DNA of 64,000 nt from Xestospongia muta (taxonomy: Eukaryota > Porifera > Demospongiae > Haplosclerida > Petrosiidae), in NCBI GenBank assembly GCA_963693285.1, contig OY848927.1, positions 5,942,643 to 6,006,642 on the forward strand, read 5' to 3'. Position 1 is the stretch's first letter. The number at the start of each line of letters is the position of its first letter. The notes beneath the pieces were generated by a model that ran no database searches, was not told the origin of the DNA, and saw only the letters and a list, made by a program, of their open reading frames with translations. Below are positions 10,311 to 19,566 of the stretch, piece by piece. The position numbers were made by a program, and so were the translations under genes.

Positions 10311-12062
10311 CTAATTAACTTTTATTTTAACAAATTTAGCAATAAATAACCCAATAGTATCATTATTACTATCACTACTACTTCCTAATGATTGGAACCA
10401 TTTTAATGGTCCAAATCGTTGTACTTGACAACACTGATCTTTATCTAAACCATATCCTGGTAAGCCAGGATATCCAAGATATGGTGTCTAGCAAAAATTA
10501 AATAGGTGGGTGGGTCATAGCAATAGACACACCTACTTGTCTATCAAGGACCATTGTGTCAAATGTTTGAAGTACCCAGTTGACTTGCATTTCATTTTCC
10601 TCAGGTGATAGAGAACACGTTGAATATAACAATGTACCACCAGGTTTTAATAATAGTACAGCCTAATACAAGTATGACCATCATACAATAATCACATGAC
10701 TATCACCTGATGTAATAGCATTTGCTGATATTTTGGATAAGATTTAAACTGTTTGAGTTTCAAAGGGTATTTGAATTGTGGTCTCTGACCAAGACAACTA
10801 CAAGGTGCATCAAGTAATACTTTATCAAAAGTATTAGGAGAATATGGTGGACTATGAGGTACTGAACAACATATAATATAATAGTCTCATGTCAACTTAC
10901 ATGGTAAAATTTGTGCAGACATTGAGCAACTTTTAGTAGCATCATAAGTATAGCAATGTACATTAGTGATATGAAAACGATCTATATTACACTGTAGAAT
11001 GGACACTTTACGAGATGTTTTGTCAAGAGCTATTAATATACCCTATTGATGTAAAGACAACTATAAACCATTCATTAACGTGTGTAATGGATTGCCTTGT
11101 TTCTCATGAGGCTAGCTAAATGAGTTGTTTTCCCTCCTGGGGCCGCACACATATCTATCACAAGTTCATTCTGTTGAGGAGATAGGATATGTGATACTAA
11201 AATTGAAGGTAAATTTTGTGAAAACAGGAGATCAGATAATTTATAGGAATTCAATGAAGGAGCTACGTAAAGTGGACAGGTCATTTTAACAGCGACACCA
11301 CTACAAAAATATGCTCCTAGAGTGAAATGTGAAAACCCAACTAACCAGTTCTTAGCTAATGGACTAAACCAGTCCAACCTGTTTTGAAGTGCTATTCCGT
11401 TACCAACAAAAACTCTAGGTCCATCATAATGTACAGCTAATCCTCTTTGACAATGGTCCCCAATATCAACATACACGCTAACAGTATCTCCCACAACTAA
11501 ATCTACATGTCAATAGAACTAATGAAAGATATTGTTCCTGACAACAACCTAACCTCGTGGTGCACCTATGATACCTGGGGCATATATATCAGCTCCACGG
11601 AGGACAGCTAGCCCACACAACGAGCCAACAAGTACTGACTTGCTTTCAGGAACAATGTCAACTTGAGGCCCCACCCCAGAAATAAGTAAGACATCGTTGA
11701 GATCAGAATGAGATATAATGAGTGGAGCAGCTACGCCTCTTTCTCTATAGAACTAAGGCAGCTTTAAAAGACCTCACAATTTCTGTCATCATTACCTTGA
11801 TGACATCATCTTGTATATAATCCATAATATAGCGTGAAGAATATTTCAATGAATTCACTCTTAATGTAGTTTGTGGAGGGGGTGTGGCTAATGTTTGTTT
11901 CAATAATGCAATACATTGGTCCATGTCAAACAAAAGATGCTTCTAAAAATATATATCAATGACATCATAATTACATGTAGTACATCTTACACAAGCAGGT
12001 TCTAGTAAGTTAATTAGGTACTTCAATAGATCAGGATCTAATTCTAATTGATGTCCCTCCAT
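10311..12062 (-). CDS. NSUN6: NSUN6, tRNA/mRNA m5C methyltransferase
   Basis: Multi-exon, with short introns. ATG at 12062 begins MEGHQLELDPDLLKYL; an in-frame ATG further up (12086) would add eight residues and overlap the upstream gene. Order: N-terminal TTLRVNSL region; a PUA domain (GDTVSVYVDIGDHCQRG, then VFVGNGIA); and a Rossmann methyltransferase core with the SAM motif MCAAPGGKTTHLASLM. The NOP2/Sun cysteines are in LDAPCSCLGQRP and LLYSTCSLSPEEN, and the C-terminus is IGLFIAKFVKIKVN. The PUA inserted before the methyltransferase is specific to NSUN6, which methylates C72 of certain tRNAs and some mRNAs. Both catalytic cysteines are kept. Stop TAG at 10311-10313. Confidence 0.93.
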
Positions 12063-12072
12063 TTTCTCTACT

Positions 12073-12333
12073 CTATTCCAACACATAATTATAGTTATCA
12101 TAATGTACACTGTTCTTACTCTGAGAGGGTGAAGGCAAGTCTTTACGTGTGACTAAAGGCTGATATCCAGGCTGTTTTGATCTCTCTTCCCTTCTTTTAT
12201 CGAGATAAGGTTTGGAAACTAAGAAGACAGCCGTACTCACTACCAGTAGACCAGCCCAAACAGCAGACGTTGTTACCACTCGACGTATACGAAGTCTAAC
12301 TGCTGGCTCGAGATCTTTGTAACCGTCACCCAT
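12073..12333 (-). CDS. Small single-pass membrane protein, unrecognised
   Basis: A single-exon frame of 86 residues beginning MGDGYKDLEPAVRLRIRR, followed by one hydrophobic helix (about residues 21-43) and a basic stop-transfer (DKRREERSK). The polar tail ends YNYVLE. I recognise no family. The RLRIRR before and RREER after the helix leave topology open. The stop codon lies 10 bp before the NSUN6 ATG on the same strand, so the two are probably on one or overlapping transcripts. A CACGTG box sits 12 bp upstream of its ATG. It is divergent from the first GT61 gene, with 115 bp between the start codons. Confidence 0.65.
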   Translation of the reverse strand: MGDGYKDLEPAVRLRIRRVVTTSAVWAGLLVVSTAVFLVSKPYLDKRREERSKQPGYQPLVTRKDLPSPSQSKNSVHYDNYNYVLE

Positions 12334-12344
12334 ACTATTAAGAC

Positions 12345-12350
12345 CACGTG
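12345..12350. promoter_or_regulatory. CACGTG E-box (ACCACGTGGT palindrome)
   Basis: Lies between the divergent starts of the small membrane protein (12333) and the first GT61 gene (12449). The 10-bp palindrome could serve either gene. Same core as the site at 10279. Confidence 0.35.
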
Positions 12351-12448
12351 GTCAATCGTCACCACAAATTAGCCACACCAACGATAATAATCACGAGTTC
12401 TCTCTCGTTTTTATATTGAAAACTAGTACTGAGCAGATCGCTCTCTAA

Positions 12449-13873
12449 ATGCTTCGACAATATTTTAGAATTCTTTTACTTGTGGCACTGTTTGCGTTCG
12501 TTATTGTGATACTATTTAATATAACTTTAATCAAAAAGACCTCTCCTCCAAAAGTGAAGAGTGACTCTCGAGAGAAAACATTTTATTTAAGAAATAGTAA
12601 GTCACTAATTTCTGACAATGTAACCAGCAGAGACTGGAAAGAGGGATCATTTTGTAATGAATTTCTTTCACTCAAGTTTCCACTTCAAACATCAGTTTGT
12701 GATGAGACATCAGATCGTGTTATTTGTTATGGAACACCTCATGATGACAAAATGGGTTCCTGTATTATGAACAGAATAGCTATTGATGTAAAGACATTTT
12801 ATAAAGTCATGTTTGAAAAACGAGACTCAGTTGAATCATCAGATTCTTTATGGTTACTACATGATAATGACCATGTTTCTCCTTGTCCTAAATATAACTT
12901 TAAACCATTAGAAAGATACATGGTTGGTGGAGATTATGTAAAGCGTTTAGCAAAGACATCCATCTTGTCAGTTCCTCAAGGTACATGTACTCAATGGATT
13001 AATGGTACTTCCTTTTTCTTTATTGGTTTTGATGTTCATATCTACTTCAAGTTTCTCTCATGGTTCAGTCTCTATAATGGTGTCTTAAATTATGAAGATA
13101 AATCACACCAAGCTCCAACAGTGATTATTAGAATACCACAGACAAAATATCAATTTTTATTTCCTGAATTTGAGCGACTATTATTTCCTGAAACTACAGT
13201 TGTGGCATTACAAGATTTGTCTGCATCTGAACTAGGAACAATATGTTTTGAACAAATAATAACTACTCCTTGGGCTTTTTCTACTACTGCTTTTCGATGT
13301 AAAATGGCAGATGCTATTGTTCGATTACGTAAAAAATGCTATGACTGCAACAGTAGAGGATTGTCAGGGACTCGGTTTCACAAGTTCAGACAAAGAGTTC
13401 TTGATGCTTGTTCCTTAAAAGATAAAGTCTATAATGGTAAAGAAATACGTAGTATTGTTGTACAAATTCGTAAAGCCTATCATCGCTTTGAAGGAGATAA
13501 ACTGACTAAGTTTGAAAGAGTATTTGTGAACTCTGCAGAGTTAATAGATGGTTTAAAGAAGGCATTTCCTATGACTAATATTAGTACAATGTATGCTGAA
13601 GAAATGGATATTTGTGATCAAATAAAACTTGTACATCAAGCAGATGTATTTATAGGTGTACATGGTGCTGGTCTAGTTCACTTGTGGTGGTTACAAGATC
13701 ATGCTCTGATGTTTGAACTTGTACCTCGATCACAACTATCAAATCCTACCTTCAAAATGTTGTCTACCCTAACTGGTCGACGTTACTATGGTTACCATCA
13801 AATTAAAGGTACTAGAAAAGAAGTTAGTGTTAATGTTGCAGATGTTATAAGACAAATAAAATCTCAATTTTGA
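12449..13873 (+). CDS. GT61-family glycosyltransferase, array copy 1
   Basis: Single exon, 474 residues, type II Golgi layout: short tail, membrane anchor at about 8-29, stem, and catalytic domain. The C-terminal half has the GT61 (EOGT/POMGNT2/plant XylT) signature: VFVNSAELIDGLKKAFP, MDICDQIKLVHQADVF, then GVHGAGLVHLWW with HGAGL at residues 405-409, then FELVPRSQ. Upstream landmarks shared by the whole array are WKEGSFCNEFLS, CYGTPHDDKMGSC, and WINGTSFFFIGFD. Enzymes of this family add a sugar to proteins or glycans in the secretory pathway; donor and acceptor here are unknown. The 3' part carries the type A sequence (AYHRFEGDKLTKFERV), shared with copy 4 and the truncated copy. Confidence 0.85.
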   Translation: MLRQYFRILLLVALFAFVIVILFNITLIKKTSPPKVKSDSREKTFYLRNSKSLISDNVTSRDWKEGSFCNEFLSLKFPLQTSVCDETSDRVICYGTPHDDKMGSCIMNRIAIDVKTFYKVMFEKRDSVESSDSLWLLHDNDHVSPCPKYNFKPLERYMVGGDYVKRLAKTSILSVPQGTCTQWINGTSFFFIGFDVHIYFKFLSWFSLYNGVLNYEDKSHQAPTVIIRIPQTKYQFLFPEFERLLFPETTVVALQDLSASELGTICFEQIITTPWAFSTTAFRCKMADAIVRLRKKCYDCNSRGLSGTRFHKFRQRVLDACSLKDKVYNGKEIRSIVVQIRKAYHRFEGDKLTKFERVFVNSAELIDGLKKAFPMTNISTMYAEEMDICDQIKLVHQADVFIGVHGAGLVHLWWLQDHALMFELVPRSQLSNPTFKMLSTLTGRRYYGYHQIKGTRKEVSVNVADVIRQIKSQF

Positions 13874-14132
13874 CAGATAATAATTATTATTTCAAATACT
13901 AATATTTTGAATATAAAACAGAAATTTTAAATTTGATCAATATATTATATATAATAATATTATTTCAAATATTATTTTTTATATAAAACAAATAAAACCT
14001 CAACTTTCTTTTACGCAAAATTTTTAAGCTGTATATTTGAAATAATTGTAAGTTAATGTAAACTTAGTATTGACAGCACCTTGGTCATTGGACCAGCCTA
14101 CTTTGGTAGGAGGTGCTGATTAAAGGTTAATC

Positions 14133-15611
14133 ATGCGTCCTAAGAAACTATTCCTACTTGTAGTACTGTTATCGTTAACGTTTGTGACATTGTTTAGTGT
14201 TTATATGATCAAAAACTACTCTCATCCTGATAGAAGTGATGTTCACCGGCCGACTTTGTTGTGGACATCAAACTCCACACAAATTAGGGATAAATCAATT
14301 GATATTGTTACTAGTTCTATAACTTATTATTACAATGTTTCTACTACTTCTGATCCTTTTGTGTTGAAAGACTGGAAAGAGGGATCATTTTGTAATGAAT
14401 TTCTTTCACTCAAGTTTCCACTTCAAACATCAGTTTGTGGTGAGACATCAGATCGTGTTATTTGTTATGGAACACCTCATGATAACAAAATGGGTTCCTG
14501 TATTATGAACAGAATAGCTATTGACGTAAAGACATTTTATAAAGTCATGTTAGAAAAACAAGACTCAGTTGAATCATCAAATTCTTTATGGTTACTACAT
14601 GATAATGACCATCTTTCTCCTTGTCCTAAATATAACTTTAAACCATTAGAAAAGTATATGAATAAAGGAGATCATGTGAAGCGTTTAGCAAAGACATCCA
14701 TCTTGTCAGTTCCTCAAGGTACATGTACTCAATGGATTAATGGTACTTCCTTTTTCTTTATTGGTTTTGATGTTCATATCTACTTCAAGTTTCTCTCATG
14801 GTTCAGTCTCTATAATGGTGTCTTAAATTATAAAGACAAATCACACCAAGCTCCAAGTTTAATAGTTAGAATGCCAGAGACTAAATTCAATTTTTTATTT
14901 CCTGAATTTGAGCAACTATTATTTCCTGAAACTACAGTTGTAGCATTACAAAATTTGTCTGCATCTGAACTAGGAACAATATGTTTTGAACAAATAATAA
15001 CTACTCCTTCAGCTTTTTCTACTACTGCTTTTCGATGTAAAATGGGAGATGCTAGGGTTCGATTACGTAAAAAATGTTATGACTGCAACAGTAGAGGATT
15101 GCCAGGGACTCGGTTTCACAAGTTCAGACAAAGAGTTCTTGATGCTTGTTCCTTAAAAGATAAAGTCTATAATGGTAAAGAAATACGTAGTATTGTTGTA
15201 CAAATTCGTAAACTTTATAATCGTTTCGAAGGAGATATGAGGGTAAAAATGTCTAGAGTACTGACCAACTCTGCGGAGTTAATAGATGGTTTAAAGAAGG
15301 CATTTCCTATGACTAATATTAGTACAATGTATGCTGAAGAAATGGATATTTGTGATCAAATAAAACTTGTACATCAAGCAGATGTATTTCTAGGTGTACA
15401 TGGTGCTGGTCTAGTTCACTTGTGGTGGTTACAAGATCATGCTCTGATGTTTGAACTTGTACCTCGATCACAAAGATCAAATCCTACTTTCAGAATGTTG
15501 TCTACCCTAACTGGTCGACGTTACTATAGTTACAATGGAGTTAAAGGTTCTGAGCTAAAAGTTAATGTTGATGTTATGGATGTTATAAAACAAATAAAAG
15601 CTCAATTTTAA
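14133..15611 (+). CDS. GT61-family glycosyltransferase, array copy 2
   Basis: Single exon, 492 residues. The anchor (KLFLLVVLLSLTFVTLFSVY) and a longer stem ending STTSDPFVLKDWKEGSF differ from copy 1, but the catalytic region is almost the same. The type B variants LYNRFEGDMRVKMSRV and MPETKFNFLF replace the type A ones. The HGAGLVHLWW motif is intact. The gene and its 3' flank are repeated as copy 3 (16494-17975). The upstream 258 bp, matching the region before copy 3, includes the conserved GGACCAGCCTACTTTG element about 40 bp before the ATG. Confidence 0.85.
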   Translation: MRPKKLFLLVVLLSLTFVTLFSVYMIKNYSHPDRSDVHRPTLLWTSNSTQIRDKSIDIVTSSITYYYNVSTTSDPFVLKDWKEGSFCNEFLSLKFPLQTSVCGETSDRVICYGTPHDNKMGSCIMNRIAIDVKTFYKVMLEKQDSVESSNSLWLLHDNDHLSPCPKYNFKPLEKYMNKGDHVKRLAKTSILSVPQGTCTQWINGTSFFFIGFDVHIYFKFLSWFSLYNGVLNYKDKSHQAPSLIVRMPETKFNFLFPEFEQLLFPETTVVALQNLSASELGTICFEQIITTPSAFSTTAFRCKMGDARVRLRKKCYDCNSRGLPGTRFHKFRQRVLDACSLKDKVYNGKEIRSIVVQIRKLYNRFEGDMRVKMSRVLTNSAELIDGLKKAFPMTNISTMYAEEMDICDQIKLVHQADVFLGVHGAGLVHLWWLQDHALMFELVPRSQRSNPTFRMLSTLTGRRYYSYNGVKGSELKVNVDVMDVIKQIKAQF

Positions 15612-15826
15612 TTTTAGAGTAATAATTATTGTTACATAATGAGAATTTATATAAATAAATTAAGTATTAATAAATTAATGGGCAAGTGTTTATCTGTTGC
15701 AATTAGTACTTACTAAGTGAATACCTTTTGAATAGTAAACAGTGGTCACTATTGACAAACCTCCTTTTCAATGGTCTGTATTATCAATAATTCAATCTGA
15801 ATTGTTGTGTATCAACTTTTACTGAT

Positions 15827-16229
15827 TAAAGCCTATCGTCGCTTTGAAGGAGATAAACTGACTAAGTTTGAAAGAGTATTTGTGAACTCTGCTGAGTTAA
15901 TAGATAGTTTAAAGAAGGCATATCCTATGACTAATATTTGTACAATGTATGCTGAAGAAATGGATATTTGTGATCAAATAAAACTTGTACATCAAGCAGA
16001 TGTATTTCTTGGTGTACATGGTGCTGGTCTAGTTCACTTGTGGTGGTTACAAGATCATGCTCTGATGTTTGAACTTGTACCTCGATCACAACTATCAAAT
16101 CCTACTTTCAAAATGTTGTCTACCCTAACTGGTTGATGTTACTATGGTTACCATCAAGTTGAAGTTACTGGCAAAGGAGTTAGTTTTAATGTTGCAGATG
16201 TTATAAAACAAATAAAATCTCAATTTTGA
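15827..16229 (+). pseudogene. Truncated GT61 pseudogene (3' end of a type A copy)
   Basis: Only the last third of the gene is present. It starts abruptly at TAAAGCCTATCGTCGCTT, right after the 3' flank of copy 2, and matches copy 1 from 13471 onward. It keeps HGAGLVHLWW but has no anchor or N-terminal catalytic region. An in-frame TGA at about 16134-16136 replaces the CGA of the intact copies; both CpGs in GGTCGACG have become TpG (GGTTGATG). After it, the old reading frame continues to the original stop (TGA at 16227). It is a by-product of the tandem duplication and is not expected to make an enzyme. Confidence 0.88.
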
Positions 16230-16493
16230 CAGATAACAATTGTTATTTCGAGTATTAGTATTTTTAATAAAAAACAGAAAATCTAAATTTTGATCAATAT
16301 AATTATATAATTATTATTTCAAATTTTATTTTTTATATAAAAAAATAAAACCTCAAATTTCTTTTTACATAAATTTTCAAGCTGTTCATTTGAAATAAGT
16401 ATAATTGAAATAACTGTAAGTTAATGTAAACTAGCACCTTGTTAGATTGGACCAGCCTACTTTGACAGGAGGAAGGCTGATTAAAGGTTAACC

Positions 16494-17975
16494 ATGCTTT
16501 CTAATAAGAAACTATTCCTACTTGTAGTACTGTTATCGTTAACGTTTGTGACATTGTTTAGTGTTTATATGATCAAAAACTACTCTCATCCTGATAGAAG
16601 TGATGTTCACCGGCCGACTTTGTTGTGGACATCAAACTCCACACAAATTAGGGATAAATCAACTGATATTGTTACTAGTTCTATAACTTATTACTACAAT
16701 GTTTCTACTACTTCTGATCCTTTTGTGTTGAAAGACTGGAAAGAGGGATCATTTTGTAATGAATTTCTTTCACTCAAGTTTCCACTTCAAACATCAGTTT
16801 GTGGTGAGACATCAGATCGTGTTATTTGTTATGGAACACCTCATGATGACAAAATGGGTTCATGTATTATGAACAGAATAGCTATTGATGTAAAGACATT
16901 TTATAAAGTCATGTTTGAAAAACAAGACTCAATTCAATCATCAAATTCTTTATGGTTACTACATGATAATGACCATGTTTCTCCTTGTCCTAAATATAAC
17001 TTTAAACCATTAGAAAAATACATGGTTGGTGGAGATTATGTGAAGCGTTTAGCAAAGACATCCATCTTGTCAGTTCCTCAAGGTACATGTACTCAATGGA
17101 TTAATGGTACTTCCTTTTTCTTTATTGGTTTTGATGTTCATATCTACTTCAAGTTTCTCTCATGGTTCAGTCTCTATAATGGTGTCTTAAATTATGAAGA
17201 TAAATCACACCAAGCTCCAAGTTTAATAGTTAGAATGCCAGAGACTAAATTCAATTTTTTATTTCCTGAATTTGAGCGACTATTATTTCCTGAAACTAAA
17301 GTTGTGACATTAAAAGATTTGTCTGCATCTGAACTAGGAACAATATGTTTTGAACAAATAATAACTACTCCTACGGCTTTTTCTACTACTGCTTTTCGAT
17401 GTAAAATGGCAGATGCTATTGTTCGATTACGTAAAAAATGTTATGACTGCAACAGTAGAGGATTGTCAGGGACTCGGTTTCACAAGTTCAGACAAAGAGT
17501 TCTTCTTGCTTGTTCCTTAAAAGATAAAGTCTATAATGGTAAAGAAATACGTAGTATTGTTGTACAAATTCGTAAACTTTATAATCGCTTTGAAGGAGAT
17601 ACGAGGGTAAAAATGTCTAGAGTACTGACCAACTCTGCAGAGTTAATAGATGGTTTAAAGAAGGCATTTCCTATGACTAATATTAGTACAATGTATGCTG
17701 AAGAAATGGATATTTGTGATCAAATAAAACTTGTACATCAAGCAGATGTATTTCTAGGTGTACATGGTGCTGGTCTAGTTCACTTGTGGTGGTTACAAGA
17801 TCATGCTCTGATGTTTGAACTTGTACCTCGATCACAACTATCAAATCCTACCTTCAAAATGTTGTCTACCCTAACTGGTCGACGTTACTATGGTTACAAT
17901 GGAGTTAAAGGTTCTGAGCTAAATGTTAATGTTGATGTTATGGATGTTATAAAACAAATAAAAGTTCAATTTTAA
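16494..17975 (+). CDS. GT61-family glycosyltransferase, array copy 3
   Basis: Single exon, 493 residues, nearly identical to copy 2, including the anchor and stem, the type B 3' half, and about 215 bp of 3' flank (17976-18190). Small differences include the start (MLSNKKLF versus MRPKKLF) and scattered substitutions, so both look recently duplicated and intact. All array motifs (WKEGSFCNEF, WINGTSFFFIGFD, HGAGLVHLWW) are kept. Same presumed Golgi transferase role. Confidence 0.85.
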   Translation: MLSNKKLFLLVVLLSLTFVTLFSVYMIKNYSHPDRSDVHRPTLLWTSNSTQIRDKSTDIVTSSITYYYNVSTTSDPFVLKDWKEGSFCNEFLSLKFPLQTSVCGETSDRVICYGTPHDDKMGSCIMNRIAIDVKTFYKVMFEKQDSIQSSNSLWLLHDNDHVSPCPKYNFKPLEKYMVGGDYVKRLAKTSILSVPQGTCTQWINGTSFFFIGFDVHIYFKFLSWFSLYNGVLNYEDKSHQAPSLIVRMPETKFNFLFPEFERLLFPETKVVTLKDLSASELGTICFEQIITTPTAFSTTAFRCKMADAIVRLRKKCYDCNSRGLSGTRFHKFRQRVLLACSLKDKVYNGKEIRSIVVQIRKLYNRFEGDTRVKMSRVLTNSAELIDGLKKAFPMTNISTMYAEEMDICDQIKLVHQADVFLGVHGAGLVHLWWLQDHALMFELVPRSQLSNPTFKMLSTLTGRRYYGYNGVKGSELNVNVDVMDVIKQIKVQF

Positions 17976-18699
17976 TTTTAGAGTAATAATTATTGTTACA
18001 TAATGAGAATTTATATAAATAAATTTAGTATTAATAAATTAATGGCAAGTGTTTATCTGTTGCAATTAGTACTTACTAAGTGAATACCTTTTGAATAGTA
18101 AACAGTGGTCACAATTGACAAACCTCCTTTTCAATGCTCTATATTATCAATAATTCAATCTGAATTGTTGTGTATCCACCTTTACTGATTAATGGTCTAT
18201 GTACAATCTCTCTACTTTCATTGTTACCTATATATCTGGGAGATTGATGCATGGCTAAAGACAGGAATGCTTCTATCACAATTTTCTGGAATATGTGTTG
18301 CAATTACAGATAACCATTAATAATAAGTATCATGATAATGTACCACTGAACCATTAAGACTGGATACACTGGCATAAATTAAAAAGAAATTGAACAACCT
18401 ACCAGATGAAATAATTGATTTCAATATAACTAACATACAAGACTACATATGACAAAAGAGGTATGGGAGGCATTATAACAACTAGGTAAGGTGGTGTTAC
18501 ATTCATTAACACAAAACTACAGTAAGTACTTAATGTCTTAAATTGATGTGTTCTCATTATCAACTATCTACAACACACAGAAACATGATATGACTCTGTA
18601 GATGGTTTCACTGGTAAGTATATTAAATGTATATATACTACAAAAATATCACAATAGGTGATAGGGGATAGTAAGTGGATAATTAGTAAATAAGAATAT
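17976..18699. other. 3' duplicated flank, then unassigned sequence
   Basis: 17976-18190 duplicates the 3' flank of copy 2 (15612-15828). 18191-18699 is AT-rich and I see no gene or clear repeat in it. Confidence 0.5.
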
Positions 18700-19480
18700 T
18701 TTTACTTTAGATTTAAAAGTGATTAGAGTTTCACACGATAATGAAGTGGATTCCACAGAACAGAAGGGACAAATGAGAACAGAAGGGACAAATGAGTTTT
18801 GTGAAGCAGATGAGTGAGAAAAATGGATGATAAAAGTGAGAGGATCAAAGTGATGAGAACCATGACTTGGAAGAGATTTGTGGATGAAAATATCAGAAGG
18901 AAAATAAAGAAGGTTGTTAGTAATTTTATAGAGAAGACATAATTTAGAAATAGAGTGATGAATTCAAGTTGAGAACCATTTAAGAAAAGAGGAGAGAGTA
19001 TGATTGAAAAGAGGAAGACTTGTATGAGATGATCATGTATTTGCTTTTTTTTGAATTGATGGTGAGATGATGAGAGTTAATCCATGATGTAATGAGATAG
19101 ATGTTGGATTGAACAATGGACATTGAAGTTGGAGAAGAAATTTCTTGATATAGAAGAATGTCATCAGCATAAAGGGTTAGAGTGGTTGAAGAGAGGAGGG
19201 GTACTTTAGCAATGTCATTTATATAGATGATGAATAAGAGAGACCCAAGAATGGAACCTTGGGGCACACAGGAGGTGACTTGAGATTTAGAAGATAGAGA
19301 ACCATCTATGATTACATGTTGAGTACAGCCTTGTAGATAACTATGGAGCCAAGACAAAAGAAGAGGAGAAAGATCGAGTGAATATAAGATTGTAAGGACT
19401 AAGGAGTCGAGTAGGAGGGCTTGTGAGGGCAAATGCTTTTGTGAAACTCACCCCACCCTCCACATCAATAGACGCAAAAA
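18700..19480 (-). mobile_element. Decayed non-LTR retrotransposon reverse-transcriptase fragment
   Basis: On the minus strand, 19432-18980 encodes a piece of reverse transcriptase: LLSWLHSYLQG, VPQGSILGSLLFIIYIND, then YADDILLY, the polymerase active-site motif with both aspartates. Similarity to the family continues to about 18700 with broken frames. Upstream, SFTKAF in another frame looks like the preceding RT motif, so at least one frameshift exists near 19432. No endonuclease, LTR or poly-A end is visible. It appears to be a 5'-truncated, inactive LINE-type relic (Jockey/CR1/RTE class not decided). It ends about 100 bp before the start of GT61 copy 4. Confidence 0.8.
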
Positions 19481-19566
19481 TGTACAAGTACAATTTAGTT
19501 CGTAACGATGGTAACGAGCCACGCCATACTTTCGTTGTGGAAGGGGGCGAGCCAGTTTTTTACATC

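Noticed and set aside
19423..19566. N-terminal extension of GT61 copy 4
   Set aside because: It overlaps the retroelement relic and would put about 48 residues before the type II anchor; the ATG at 19567 fits the other copies.
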